Positions 1 to 11,136 are shown, counted from the stretch's first letter. The stretch: 64,000 bases of DNA from Desmodus rotundus (GCF_022682495.2 NC_071389.1:12825199-12889198), one strand, 5' to 3'. The notes: generated by a model not told the origin, from the letters alone. Made by a program: numbers and translations.

Positions 1-68
1 GAATTGGGAAATCCAGAAACCATAAAGAAAAGTACTGATAAAATTGATCACATAAAAATATGGGTTTT

Positions 69-275
69 GCCCTGGCTGGTGTGGCTCAGTGAACTGAGTG
101 TTGGCCTGCAAACCAAAGGGTCTCTGGTTCAGTTCCCAGTCAGGGCACATGCCTGGGTTGCAGGCCAGGTCCCCAGTATGGGGCGCAAGAGGCAACCACA
201 CATTGATGTTTCTCTCCCTCTCTTCCTCCCTCCCTTCCCTTCTCTCTAAAGATAAATAAATAAAATCTTTTAAAA
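69..275 (+). repeat. Ves-type tRNA-derived SINE
   Basis: The head reads gccctggctggtgtggctca. The tRNA-related body gttcccagtcagggcacatg, a CT-rich segment and an ATAAATAAATAAAA tail follow. This is the bat Ves SINE family. Confidence 0.9.
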
Positions 276-332
276 ATTTATGGGTTTTGACGTGACTGTC
301 AAAAGGAAAAATACCCATAAGAAAAAAAAGGT

Positions 333-518
333 GCCCTGGCTGGTGTGGCTCAGTGGGTTGAGTGCCGGCCTGTGATCCAAAGGGTCGCCAGTTCCATTCC
401 CAGTGTAGAGCACAGGCCTGGGTTGCAGGCCAGGTCCCCCGTAGGGCGCACTCCAGAGGCACCCATATATTGATGTTTCTCTCCCTCTCTGAAAATAAAT
501 AAATGAAATCTTTTCTTT
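333..518 (+). repeat. Ves-type tRNA-derived SINE
   Basis: Second forward copy, with the same gccctggctggtgtggctca head. It is slightly shorter in the CT-rich region and ends in an A-rich tail. Confidence 0.9.
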
Positions 519-1034
519 AAAAAAGGAAAAATATCTTGAACAGAGAAATTCAATAAGTTCTTGAAAATGTAAGGAAATCAACAATACAAAACACACAATT
601 CACAGGATAAATACAAATGGCCAACAAATATAAGATGCTCAATGCCACTAGCAAAAAAAAAAAAAAAGGTGGTGGGGGCAACTGAAAATAAGATGCTATT
701 TCTCACTCATCAGGTAGGTGTTTGAAATAGGAATGCCTGGGTTGGAAACAGGGTGAACATCGATGGCCGTGTTAAATGGTCTGAACTTTTACCATCTATC
801 AAAACTTAAAATGGTCATCATACCCTTCACCTCAGGGATTCCTCATCTTGCAACCTAAGTGAAAACAATGATACAACCAAGACACATTAATAGGGATGTT
901 CACAGCAGCACTGAATGTAGTATCAAATACTGGAAACCCAAAGGTCCACCAACAGGGAACTGGGCATGTAATTACGTATCTATCTTTACACAAAGAAATA
1001 CCACAGTCATTTAAAATAATAATGCAGAGGCCCT

Positions 1035-1198
1035 CCCTGGCCTGCTAGCTCAGTGGGTGAGAGCATTGTCCTGAGACACCAAAGTTGTGGGTTCCATCCC
1101 TGGTCAGGGCACATAAAAGAATTAACCAATGAATGCATAAACTAAGTGGAACAACAAATCGATCCCTCTCTCTCTCAAATTGATAAATTAAAAATTTT
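1035..1198 (+). repeat. tRNA-derived SINE, divergent Ves-related subtype
   Basis: It has a tRNA-like head (cctgctagctcagtgggtga) and a ccatccctggtcagggcac box, but a different 3' body (aaccaatgaatgcataa, then a CTCTCTCT stretch). The reverse copy at 26490-26664 is of the same subtype. Confidence 0.7.
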
Positions 1199-1979
1199 TT
1201 TTATTAAAGTAGGTCTCTGTGCACTAACATGGAAAAAGGTGTATTGCCAAATAAAATCAAGTTGTAAAAAGTATGTTGTGCGACGACCCTACCCTTCTTT
1301 GTAAAATAACAATTATGTTGGTTGTTTACATCTGTCTTACCTCTAAAATATATGGCCCAGAAAGGAAGAAAGTTTAACTTCTGAGGCTTTATCCCAGAGC
1401 CACCCAGAATGCTTTCAGGCCCACCGTAGGCACACAAAATTGCTGCATAAAAGAATGAATACTGCAGCAAGTCGCATACCAGGCGCTCAGAAAGTACTGT
1501 GTTGGTGACAGTGAGGAAATAAGACCTCCTTACACGATGACAGAGAAATTTGAGGTAGAGCCATCATTCCTACGGGCAATTTAGCAATACGGGTCAAAAT
1601 GAAAAACGCACAGCCCTCACCCACCAATTTTACTTTAAGGAACTTACTTGACTATTATCCTCACTGTTAGTTTTAAGAATTAAGATACACAACACTTGCA
1701 GAATTCTACAGCTATAGAATTTAGTATGGGTTGCTTCCATCCTGTGATTGTACTAGCAGTTTCAGAAATATCAATAATGATCTTGATCCACCTACTCTTT
1801 GAATATGGCTGAACACCCCTGCAACTCTGGCCACTCATAACAGGTTGTGTATAGTATTAAAAAAAAAGATATCGATTAAGACCGTTAATTTAATTCTTCA
1901 ATCTCTTATTCCTAAGAGTCAGAAGAACTGCTCAATCAAAAGGAAAAAGTGAGTGGGGGGAAAAAAGCCTTTTTGATAT

Positions 1980-3178
1980 TTAAACAAAAATTGCTTGGAC
2001 CTCTGATTAAGTGTGGTTCCAAAAGCATAACCAACCAGAAAATAAAAAAGATAAACTAGATTACATCAAAATTAAACAATTAGAAGCTATTGTACTGCAA
2101 ATGGTACCATCAAGGAAGTAAAAAAAAAAAATTTGAAAGGAAATATTTGCAAATATAAGGGACTTTTATCCAGTATATATAAAGAACTCTTACATCTCAA
2201 AAATAAAGACAAATAACCCAATTTTAAAAGGGCAAAAGACTTGAATAGACATTTCTCCAAAGAAGATCTATGAATAGACCAATTAGCACATGAAGAGATG
2301 CTTAACACTAGTCTCCAGGAAATGCAAATCAAAACCACAGGATAGCAGTTCACATACAGTAGGATGGCTATGAAAGACAAAATCAGGTATGAAGATAGAG
2401 AAACTGGAACCCTCATACTTTGTACAACAGTGCAAGCACTTTGGAAAATAATTTGTCCATAATTTCCACACAAAAATCTGTACACAAATGTGCACAGCAG
2501 CATTAGTCATAGTGGCCAAAAAGTGGAATGGCCCAAATGTCCATCAACTGCTGAACTGCTGAATAAACATATATATATAAAATGTGGCAGGTGCATACAT
2601 AAAATGGAATATTATTCAGCACTGAAAAGAAATGAAAATGACCAAGCACATGAAAAGATGCTCGTTAGTCATTAGGAAAATGTAAATCAAAACCACAATG
2701 AAATGCCACTTCAAACCCACTAGGGTGTAATTAAAAAAAAACAAGACGTAGAAAGTAACAGGTGTTAGCAAGGTTGAAGGGAGACTGGAACCCTCTTGCA
2801 CTGTTGGTGGGAGTGTGAAGTAACAGCACAGCAGCTCTGGAAAACAGTGTGGCAGCTCCTCAACAAGTTAAACACAATTACCACACGATCCAGCAATCCC
2901 ACTCCTGGGTATTGACCCAAAAGAACCGAAAAAAAGTGTCCTAACAAAAACCTGTACACAAATGTTCACAGCAACACTATTCACAAGAGCCAAAGTGGAA
3001 ACTACCAAAATGTCAATCAGGTTAACTATGTGAGGTGATGGATGTATTTAATTACCTTGACCGTGATAATCATTCCACAATGCACACGTATATCAAATCA
3101 GCACATTACACACTTCAAATATATACAATTATTTGTCAATTATTCCTCAATAAAGTTTGGGAAGGGGATTCTTTTAAA
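1980..3178 (+). repeat. LINE L1 3'-end fragments (degraded)
   Basis: Sequence typical of the L1 ORF2 end and 3' region: blocks such as gacatttctccaaagaag, gcaaatcaaaaccaca and aatggaatattattcagc. The stretch from about 2640 repeats an earlier part of the L1, so two L1 fragments are joined here. No intact frame remains. Confidence 0.75.
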
Positions 3179-3198
3179 GTTCATGTTTTTAAAAGACT

Positions 3199-3399
3199 CT
3201 TATTTATTTTTAAAGAGAGAGGAAGGAAGGGAGGGAGTGATACATCGATGTGTGAGAGAAACATCAACTGGTTGCCTCTTGCATGTGCCCCAAAAGGGAA
3301 ACAGGCAGGCAACCCAGGCATATGCCCTGACCTGGAATCAAATCTGAGACCTTCGCCTTTGCAGGACGTGCCCAACCAACTGAGCCCCACCAGTCAGGC
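3199..3399 (-). repeat. Ves-type SINE nested in L1
   Basis: Reverse copy running from a T-rich tail and gagagaggaagg tract at the left to ccaccagtcaggcc at the right. It splits the L1 fragment, so it is younger than the L1. Confidence 0.85.
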
Positions 3400-3404
3400 C
3401 AGGA

Positions 3405-4165
3405 GGGGATTTTTTAAGACCATCAACTAACGAACAGATAAATAAAACATGGTGTATCCAAACAATGGAATATTATTTGGGCATAAAAAGGAATTAAGTA
3501 CTTGTACATGCTACAACATGGATGACTCTTGAAAGCATGCATTATGCAAAGTGAAAGCCAGACTCTCCCCCCAAAAGGCCACCTATTGTGTAAGTCCATT
3601 TATGTGAAATATCCAGAATAGAGAAATCCAGAGAGATAGATTAGTAGTGGTCACCAGGGGGTGTGAAGAGGGAAAATTGGAAGTGACTACTTAATGGATA
3701 CAAAGTTTTCCTTTAGGGTGATGGAAAAAAAGTTCTGGAACAAGAGGATGGTGATGTTCGTACAATACTGTAAAGGTTGTACAAAGTGAACTGGATACTT
3801 TAAAAGGGTAAATTTTGTTATGTATTTTACATGCTTCAACATGGATGATCCTTGAAAATATTATGCCAAGTAAAAGAAGGCAGTCACAAAAGTCCAAATA
3901 TTTGTACGATTCCATTTACGTGAAATGTCCAGAATAGGTAAATTTAGAGGCAGAAAGGAGATCAGTGATTGCTTGGAGCTTGGGGATCAGGGAGTGTAGA
4001 GGAGGACTGAGCGCCAATCTAATGGGTACAGGGCTTCTCTTGGGGGAAAACCCAACAAAATGTTTTAAAATCAGATTGTGGTGATGGCTAAACAGCCCTC
4101 TGGATATACAAACAAAAAACACTGGACGCTGTGTATTAAATAGGTGAATTGTATCTCAATGCTGT
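3405..4165 (+). repeat. LINE L1 3'UTR-like fragment
   Basis: Continues the L1 after the nested SINE (aatggaatattatttgggca and later ggtcaccaggggg). It carries a second partial duplicate from about 3840 and ends in an A-rich run near 4170. Confidence 0.65.
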
Positions 4166-5392
4166 TTAAAAAAAGAGAAAAAAAAACCTGCTTGGGTGTA
4201 AAGTTTGCAGCTGCCGCTTAAAACTCACCTTCTCTATGCCATCCCCCTTAGAGTGATGTCAGCCAATTCCTACTCCTTTACTTCCGTTAAAATCAGAACT
4301 ATTACAGTGAAAGAGTTTATATATTTTTTGATTACTCTGGAACCTAGTTATGTTGAGAAGCTGAACGAAGCTTAGCAAATTCTATTACACGCGGACTTCT
4401 GTCATTCCAATACTTACTGTTGGACTCGGACCTGCCCTCCTGTGAGCCCGACGCCCAGAGCTTGGAATGATTCGTTTGATTTATGGAAGTTCCCTAACTT
4501 GTCTGACTTCTCAAACTAGACTTTAAGCTCCAAAGCTGAAACCTCGACTTCCATTCCTTCCGGATCCCGCCGTAGAATGTAGAAACTCCAGAAAGCCTTC
4601 ACTAAATGCCTGCTGAAAGGCGGCTACTGAGCATGCCCGGCTCGGCCAAGTCAGTTCAACAACATTCCGGAACAAAAACTATAGTTCCCGCGTCAAAAGG
4701 TGGAAAAACAGAAGAGACAGGCACAATGCCTAAGGATTGGGTATAAAAAGAAAGTCAAGGGTCAAGGGCTAAGGAGAAGTGAAGGACAACACTTACAGCT
4801 CAAACTGCATTACTTGATGGAGAGGTGTAGAGTCAGAACGACCAAAAAAAAAAAAAGGCTAAAAAAATACACTAGATTAACGAGAGAGGGGAGGACAACA
4901 GGGAGCTGAAGGGCACTGATGACTAGCTTAACCACAGGTTTTTCCAAAGCAACCCTATCCAAAAGTAATACTAAGATGATCAAGCTTCGGCGTCAACACT
5001 AATGCAAGATAAAGCTGTGATGAAACTCACTTCGAAGAAAGTTCCCTTTTTACAAGCAAAAAAGCCGAGCCGTGGCCAGGTTTTCCAACCACCAAGGTTG
5101 GCTATGCTCTCAGCTCCTCCTGCCCTTAACCATTTCCACCGCCATCTTCTAGATAAGAACCCAGAACCCGTTTGAAGGGTTTTCAGCAGCATCACCACCG
5201 TGCAGAGTCCGGGAAGGCTGCGTTTCCCAGGTCGCCCAAGAGGCGGAAAGCAGGAAGCCTCCACCTTGCTCCTCTCCGCGCCTGCTGGATGCACGCAACG
5301 GGCCGCAGTCTTCTTTCCCCCAACCCGACCCCTAGCCAGATTTTCCAAGGTCCGACGCGAGGAGGGCGCGAGGCCCGGTGCGCGGGCCTCAC

Positions 5393-5526
5393 CTGCACAC
5401 GCCGCGGATGCAGGGCTCCAACCAGATGCGGTAGGCGGTCTCGATGTGCTCCTGCGACACCTCCTCGGGCCGCACCGTCTCCGCCCAGCGCCAGGCGGCC
5501 TTCTCCAGCTGCAGCCGCGGGGCCAT
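5393..5526 (-). CDS. USP48: USP48 coding exon 1 (ubiquitin-specific protease 48, N-terminus)
   Basis: Reading the minus strand from the ATG at 5526 gives 44 codons starting [18 protein letters not shown] and ending IRGVC, then two bases of the next codon and a GTGAGG splice donor (intron GT at 5391-5392). As I recall, this matches the N-terminus of mammalian USP48, a nuclear/cytoplasmic deubiquitinase of the USP (C19) family acting on histone H2A and NF-kB components. The catalytic Cys/His domain lies in later exons outside this window. The exon sits in a CpG island, as expected for a housekeeping gene. Longer open frames on both strands here are GC-rich shadows. Confidence 0.95.
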
Positions 5527-5810
5527 GGCCTTGGCCAGAGGAGCGCCTCCGGAACCGGGCCGCCGCTGCTGCCGCGGACGCCTCCACAGCCGCCCAAATG
5601 GGCTTCGCCACCTGCCAGCGATGAAGACCAGGCGCTCTCTCAGCCAGCTGGCCAGTCAATCACCTGCGCGCGCCACTGCCGCCGCGCCCGCCCGCGCCCG
5701 ACCCGCACGACCGGCCGCAAAGCGTCGCCGCGGACACCCGACACCGCCCCCTCCCCCTAACTCCCGCAGACGTTGGAGACAGACTTCCCCGCGGCGGAGG
5801 GCGCATGCGC

Positions 5811-5820
5811 GTTCCCAGGA
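5811..5820. promoter_or_regulatory. NRF1-like palindrome
   Basis: GCGCATGCGC is the core of the NRF1 consensus and is common in CpG-island promoters. It lies about 290 bp upstream of the USP48 ATG. Binding is inferred from the motif only. Confidence 0.55.
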
Positions 5821-6183
5821 GCCTTTGCGCCTCCCGCGCCTCTGGGCAGACGGGCGGAGGAAAGGGAGGCTGTCGTCAGGGACAGTGTTTCCACGTCCCC
5901 ATTGACGCTACTGGAGAAGCAGTCTCAGCCCCTCTCCAGGGTAGTGTCTGCGTACCACTACTCTAACAAGGCGGCGCCTGGAGAGCAGAAGGCTTCTTAT
6001 TCTCGCCCTCTGGGCCTTCCCCTTTAACCTGAAGGAGTCACGCGAGAGGCTACTCTACGCACACCATAGGTCCGCTGAACTGCGGGGTGGGACCTGAATC
6101 CGGGTCACCAGAAAAACCAGCCTCTGCTCTTTAGAGGATTTAACTTGAACCTGGACCGGTTCCGACTCCTTTCCGAGCCCTCC

Positions 6184-6191
6184 TGACGTCA
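6184..6191. promoter_or_regulatory. Palindromic CRE (ATF/CREB site)
   Basis: TGACGTCA is a perfect full-site CRE. It lies about 660 bp upstream of the USP48 ATG and about 40 bp from a ZNF143-type motif, so it looks like part of a promoter cluster rather than a chance match. Confidence 0.6.
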
Positions 6192-6226
6192 CGGGGCGTT
6201 CTGGGCCTTTCCTGAACTAGAACTGG

Positions 6227-6252
6227 ACTACGCATCCCAGCGTGCGTTGCGC
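6227..6252 (+). promoter_or_regulatory. ZNF143/STAF-type site (SBS), forward
   Basis: The plus strand starts ACTACGCATCCCAGCGTGCG and continues into TTGCGC. This follows the long ZNF143 consensus (ACTACAATTCCCAGAATGC plus a downstream extension) with a few substitutions. The motif is typical of housekeeping and bidirectional promoters and loop anchors. Confidence 0.65.
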
Positions 6253-6274
6253 GATGCCACCTACTGGATTCGAG

Positions 6275-6293
6275 GCATCTTGGGATTTGTAGT
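6275..6293 (-). promoter_or_regulatory. ZNF143/STAF-type site (SBS), reverse
   Basis: Read on the minus strand this is ACTACAAATCCCAAGATGC, again close to the ZNF143 consensus. It faces the site at 6227-6252 with about 22 bp between them, making an inverted pair. Confidence 0.65.
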
Positions 6294-6303
6294 CTTCGAG
6301 GTA

Positions 6304-6314
6304 GGGGGCGGGGC
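6304..6314 (+). promoter_or_regulatory. GC box (Sp1/KLF)
   Basis: GGGGGCGGGGC directly follows the ZNF143-motif pair. With the CRE it forms a compact promoter-like block of about 130 bp. That block could serve USP48 or an unannotated divergent plus-strand transcript starting near 6320-6400. Confidence 0.5.
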
Positions 6315-6399
6315 TTGGTGTGCCGGGGAATGTGCAGATGCGCACGAGTGGGGCGCGGTTTTTCTGGCCGGGAGGGTCAACTTTGCGGCAGCCTGACTC

Positions 6400-7490
6400 T
6401 CCTCGCTGCTGTTGTTGTGTGTGATGATTTCCTAATTCTTCCTTGATGTTCTTCTCTAGTTCTCGTGTTTAAAAGCTGTTCATAAAAATAAAAACAGTTC
6501 ATTTTTGCAACTTCTGCCCCAGGATATAGAGTAGCCTTACCAGAATGTTTTGCAAACTGTGAAGAGCTGTGCTGGTGTGAGGATTTTGAGAACTTTACAT
6601 TTGAATGAGAGCTCTGCGGGGATCTAAGCACTAATTTCTGACTCAGAAGTTGTCCTTGGTCTCGGTGCTAACCTCTGCCAGTCATTAGACATTCCCCGAA
6701 GGCTCGAGGAAAGTAAGACGTGGCCCCTGGAAAGTAAGGCGTGGTCCCTGCAGTTGGAGGCGGCGAGGTGAGGGCGGTAGAAACAGAAAGTAAGGTCCCA
6801 GCCTCGGAAGATTTGGAGTACTTGGAAGGGTTCCCAGAAGCGGTAACTCTTAAGCCCACCCTTAAAAGAGAGTGGAATTTAGCCAGGATAGAAGAAAAGC
6901 TCCTTTCCAGGTAAAAGGAACAGCAAGGAGCAAAGGCACACAAGAGAGAAACTTCCTCCCCATTAGGCCACAAACTCTGAAACTTGGAGAGGTGAGAGAC
7001 AGGCCAAGATTGCCTTTTATCTGAGGGACTCAGAAAGGTTTAAAACTGGTGAATGATAGAAGGGAGATCTGCCTTTTTTTTTTTTTTTTTTTTTTTAGCT
7101 TCTTCCCTCTGAATCAAGGTTAGGAAGTAATACAGGCCAGATATAATGAAGGCCTGAACTGGGGCAGTGTAATAAGTATGAAGCTAGGAGACAAATTTGA
7201 AAGACACTTAGGACATAGAATTGTTAATTTGATAATGTTGGTCTAATCAATGTCTGTTAACTTTTCTGTTATTTGACTTTTGAGTCTGGGTCATGACCCT
7301 TTCCTGGGTGCTTACATCTTGCTGTGTCGCCCAGGGCCTCGCTTAGCACACGATGAAACAGTATCATTAACCTTGAGCTGTCAGTGCTATATGCCAGTTT
7401 TCTAACGGGTAATTAAATGAAGAGTTTCTATTGCTGAAAAGAAACAACCAACCCCAAATGGAGTCACTTTTGGTAAGCCCCACCAAGACT
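6400..7490. other. Intergenic, traces of ancient repeats, poly(T)
   Basis: No gene recognised. A short imperfect duplication of ggaaagtaaggcgtgg lies near 6708-6755. The part from about 6880 to 7210 resembles an old antisense L2/MIR-like element. A 24-T run covers about 7073-7096. Confidence 0.5.
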
Positions 7491-7496
7491 TAATAC

Positions 7497-7640
7497 AGAC
7501 ATGCCTTATTTTATTGCGCTTTGCTTTATTACAGATATTGAGTTTTTTACAAACCGAAGGCAAGACCCTCCAGCAAAAAGATTACAGCTCACTAGATTGC
7601 AATGGTCTGGAATCAAACCCTCTGTTTCGCCATGATAATG
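7497..7640. mobile_element. Tigger-like DNA transposon fragment, copy 1
   Basis: Starts with a terminal-repeat-like agacatgccttattttatt and continues cagatattgagttttttaca, resembling the end of Tigger (pogo superfamily). It shares a block with the copy at 7840-8000. No transposase frame. Confidence 0.55.
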
Positions 7641-7839
7641 TCTACTTCTGGTTTCAACCTCTTCCAGGAATGGAATTTTAAACCAATCAGTATGGAATAT
7701 CCTGGTCAACTCTAGTGAGGTAATCTACCAGGTGAGACCCCCTGCCTTTTCTTCAGGGAAGGTAACCCTGCCTGAAATAATCCACTCTTCACTTCCTCGT
7801 CCCATCATCCTTCTGCCTGTACAGGCTGACCTCACTCTG

Positions 7840-8000
7840 TGGTGCTGCACTTGATAGCACTCCGCAGATGTTGCATTTTCTTACAAATTGGAGGCAAGAT
7901 CCTCCACTAGCAGAAAGATTATGACTGGCTTTATTGTGATACTTGCTTCATTGCAATGATCTGGAGCCAAACCTGCACTATCTCTGAGGTATGCCTTTAA
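7840..8000. mobile_element. Tigger-like DNA transposon fragment, copy 2
   Basis: Repeats the blocks gcaagatcctcca, agaaagatta and gcaatgatctgga seen in copy 1. It ends with ctctgaggtatgcctt, a plausible opposite terminal repeat of the same family. Confidence 0.5.
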
Positions 8001-8379
8001 AACCTTCCATTTTGTACAACTATTCAGAGCTCCCTTCTAGTTGTTAGGTAGGATGCTGCCTGATTCATGGATTGTTTTATAATGCCAATTAGATCTTCAA
8101 ATTTGCTCAACTGAATTTTGTTTTCCAACAATACCAAGTGAGTTAGAAACTACAGAAGAAGGTGCAGGTTTAGGAGGTAGGTGATGGTTTCGGTTTTTGA
8201 TATTTTGCATTTCGGGTGCATCAGGGGCATCCATGTTAGGACAGCAGACAGGGGCCTGAGTCTTAGGGGCTATCTTGTTCCTGTGTCATGAAGTTTTCAG
8301 TCTCTCCTGGATCATTCTTACCAGCATTCAAATATGCTATAGTTTCTCCCAGTTTAACAAACCCCTGTCCTGACTCCCA

Positions 8380-9255
8380 CATTCCCCTCCAGCTACTGTC
8401 CCATTTCTGTTCCCCATTATAGCAAAACTGGGAAGAGCTGTGTAACTCCAGTTCCCCTCCTTAAACCCATTTCAAATCAAGCCCTTATCTCTACCACACC
8501 CAAACCCATTCATATTAAAGTCACCACTGGCCTCCATATTGTTAAGCTCACACAATTTTACTTGACCTATCCACAGGATTTGACCCAGGTATTCACTGTC
8601 TTCTCTCTTCTTTTAACTTGTGTGAGACCACACTCTCCTGGTTTTCCCATTGCTCACTAGCCATTCTTTCTCGCTGCCCTTTGCTGGTTCTTTGTCATCT
8701 CATCTGCAAACTTGAGTAGCCTAGGGTTGGACCTCTTTCACTAACTACAGTCACTCCCTACGTGATCTGATCTCCCACGGCTTTAAATGCTAGTAGTGTA
8801 TTGATGACGTCCAAATTCATATCTCCAGACCTGCTTTTGCCCCTAAAATTCCAGACTGCTATGTCCTGTTGCTTACCTGGCATCTCCAATGTGCTATAGC
8901 TGTTGGACACTTTACAGGTCCAAAATGTATCCTTATCCTACTACCAATTTCCACCCCCCTCCCCTTGCCGGCCACAGCCAATTATCCTATAATCTTTCCC
9001 ATCTCAGCAGAAGGGAGCTCCATCCTTCCAGAAATCTTAGAAGCAACTTTAACTTTTTCTCTTACATCCCCATCCAGTCCTTTCACAAATCCTGTCAACT
9101 GTGCCTTCAAAACATACACAGGATGCAACCACTGTACAGTGACTGTTCCCACCCTGGTCTCTCACCTGGGTTGTTGCAAAAGCTTCCTAACTGGTCACCC
9201 TGTTTCCACTTTGCAAACTACTTTTGACGCATTCAGTCATGGCACCTTGTCCATA
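8380..9255 (+). repeat. LINE L2 (CR1-like) reverse-transcriptase remnant
   Basis: Blocks typical of L2 in order: ttacttgacctatcc, cactctcctggttttccc, gtgatctgatctcccacggc, then ctgtcaactgtgcc and cttcctaactggtcaccctg. Old and full of stops. Confidence 0.7.
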
Positions 9256-9261
9256 CAATGC

Positions 9262-9768
9262 ACAAATTTTTGTGTGTGTGTTTCAGTTGCGTTTTTATCT
9301 TTCTTGAAATAATAAAGCACAATATGCTAAAAATGTTGCATATGTTCTTCCATCTTCAATATTAAAATAGCTACACAAAAGTTCACCAATTTCGATAAGT
9401 TTTTTAAAAAGATTTATGTAGAGAGAGGGGAAGGGAGGGAGTAAGAGAGGGAGAGAAACACCAATGTGTGAGAGATACATCGATAGTTTGCCTCCAGCAT
9501 GCCCCCACCTGGGGGCCTGGCCCACAACCCAGGCATGTGCCCTGACTGGGAATCGAACCAGTGACCTTTTGGTTGACAGGCCGGCATTCAATCCACTGAG
9601 CCACACCAGCTAGGGCAATGTTTTGTTTTGTTTTGTTTTTAAATGCATGCTGATACAACAGCTGCCACAAAACAAACAAAATTGTTTCAAATGAAGTTAA
9701 ATACAACTTAGCACTAGTAGAGCAGTCTTAATGGAAAAAACCCAACGAACTTTTTGGCCAACCCAATA
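9262..9768. mobile_element. Mariner DNA transposon remnant
   Basis: Ends with the mariner terminal repeat cgaactttttggccaaccca next to TA. The inner part (tttcttgaaataataaagca, gttcaccaatttcgataag, tgtttcaaatgaagtt) is the mammalian mariner 3' end. A Ves SINE at 9406-9616 splits it. No transposase frame survives. Confidence 0.75.
9406..9616 (-). repeat. Ves-type SINE nested in mariner
   Basis: Reverse copy ending gccacaccagctagggc at the right. It carries the body boxes catgtgccctgactggga and cgaaccagtgacc. Inserted inside the mariner, so younger than it. Confidence 0.9.
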
Positions 9769-9914
9769 TAAGGAGAATCAAAGAAGTGAGCATCTCAGAA
9801 GCTTAGGGAGGAAAGTTTCAGAAAGATGGGAATGGTCAGCAATGTTAAACGCCACTCTATTTTCTTTTACATTCCTTGGCTCCCTTCACAGTAAAATTAT
9901 TGAGAGAATTATCT

Positions 9915-10437
9915 GCCCCCAGCACTGTCCAGTGGAAGTATATTATGAGCCACATGTAATTTTAAATTTTCTGGTAGCCACATTTTAAAAAGGAAAAAGA
10001 AACAGGTGAAATTATTTTAATATATTTAACCCAATATATCCAAAATGTTTACATTGCTATATGAAATCAGTATTTATTTTTTAGGTTTTATTTATTTCTA
10101 GAGAGAGGGGAAGGGAGGGAGAAAGAGGGAGAGAAACACTGATGTGAGAGAGAAACATAGATTGGTTGCCTCTAGTAGGCGCCCTGCCTGGGACCAAACC
10201 TGCGTGTGCCCAGATCACTAATTGAACCAGTGACGTTTCAAACCAACTGAGCCACACCGATCAGGTCTGAGATCAGTATTTTTAATATGTTAACGAAAGA
10301 TTCTACCTTTCTCTCGCACTACATCTTGGAAATCTGATGTACATTTTACACTTACAACTCATCTCAATTCAAACTCACCACATTCACTAGCCACACATGG
10401 TGAGTGGCTCCAGTAGTGGCAGCACAGGTCTGTACTC
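9915..10437. mobile_element. hAT-type (MER5-like) DNA transposon, split by a SINE
   Basis: Terminal region cactgtccagtggaagta and the inverted other end ccacacatggtgagtggct, with tttaacccaatatatccaaa inside, match the MER5-like hAT elements of mammals. A Ves SINE interrupts it. Confidence 0.6.
10085..10266 (-). repeat. Ves-type SINE nested in hAT element
   Basis: Reverse copy with a gagagaggggaagggaggg tract and a right-hand end gccacaccgatcaggtc. The middle is somewhat shortened. Confidence 0.85.
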
Positions 10438-10439
10438 CA

Positions 10440-10840
10440 GACTCCCTCAACTCCTTTTCTCCCTGCAACCAACTCCAGTCTGCCTGTGACCTTACCCCTC
10501 CTTGACAGCTGCTTTTATCAAGGTTTCCAGGATTCCCACATCATCAAAACCAGGGGTCTCTGTCCTTAGCTTTCTGCAATCACCAGCGCAGATGATCTCC
10601 CTTGCCACCTTGAAATGTCCTTCCCCTTGTTTCTGGGCAGCATCCTCTCCTGCTTTTCCACATCCCTCAGTGGCTGCCCCTTCTCAGTCTTCTTTGTCCC
10701 CTCCTCCTCTTCCATTTGGCTCGTAAATGCTGGTATAAAGGGAAAACTCATTCCTGTGTGCCTCCTCCACTCTCAATACTCCAATACTACTTCTGATACC
10801 CAGATGTCTGAGTTTCCCACTCATCAAGCAATTCTGTGAT
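10440..10840 (+). repeat. LINE L2-like remnant
   Basis: CT-rich sequence with L2-like blocks (tttatcaaggtttccagg, ctcagtcttctttgtcccct, ataccc agatgtct). Heavily diverged; family call is moderate. Confidence 0.45.
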
Positions 10841-11136
10841 ACCACTCGGGTGTCCTACAATTTAACTCGGTTCTGACACTGCCTACCTGGATAAAGCACC
10901 GAATCACACAGGTTAGGGTTCAGTCTTACAAGGCTGCACACACACCCTTCAGACATTAGTTGCAAGTTAAGGTTCTCACCTGTGCTTTTGACCAACTTAC
11001 CTGTAGCTATAATTTGGAGGTTCCCACAACCCCTCCCCCCACCTGGGGTTACATTAATTTGCTAAAGTAGCTCACAGAACTCAGGAAACTGTTTTAATTG
11101 CTAATTGTCAATTTATTATGAAAGGATGAAACTCAA

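Larger units (their letters stand above)
1..5392 (-). other. USP48: USP48 intron 1 (partial, 3' part outside the window)
   Basis: Sequence downstream (on the minus strand) of the USP48 exon 1 splice donor. I searched the minus-strand translations for the next USP48 exon and saw nothing that matches, so the whole stretch reads as intron 1. It holds two Ves SINEs, one related SINE and a long degraded L1 with a nested SINE. About 4170-5190 shows no recognisable gene or repeat. Confidence 0.75.
5190..5960. promoter_or_regulatory. USP48: CpG island / USP48 promoter region
   Basis: The interval is strongly GC- and CpG-rich compared with the AT-rich intron and intergenic DNA on either side. It surrounds USP48 exon 1. 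Transcription of USP48 on the minus strand should start a short distance above 5526; no TATA box is evident. An NRF1-like palindrome lies at 5811-5820. Confidence 0.8.

Noticed and set aside
69..275. tRNA-like head sequences that could be called tRNA genes
   Set aside because: They are heads of Ves-type SINEs, with the CT-rich body and A-rich tail attached and many copies in the window. No cloverleaf with an anticodon arm was supported.
4980..5659. Long open frames on both strands around the USP48 start (up to about 205 codons)
   Set aside because: They arise from high GC content in the CpG island. Only the frame starting at 5526 on the minus strand matches a known protein and ends at a proper splice donor.
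6377..6973. Minus-strand open frames of 84 and 101 codons just upstream of the USP48 promoter
   Set aside because: No recognisable homology, low-complexity composition and repeat traces. A noncoding transcript is possible, but a protein is not supported.
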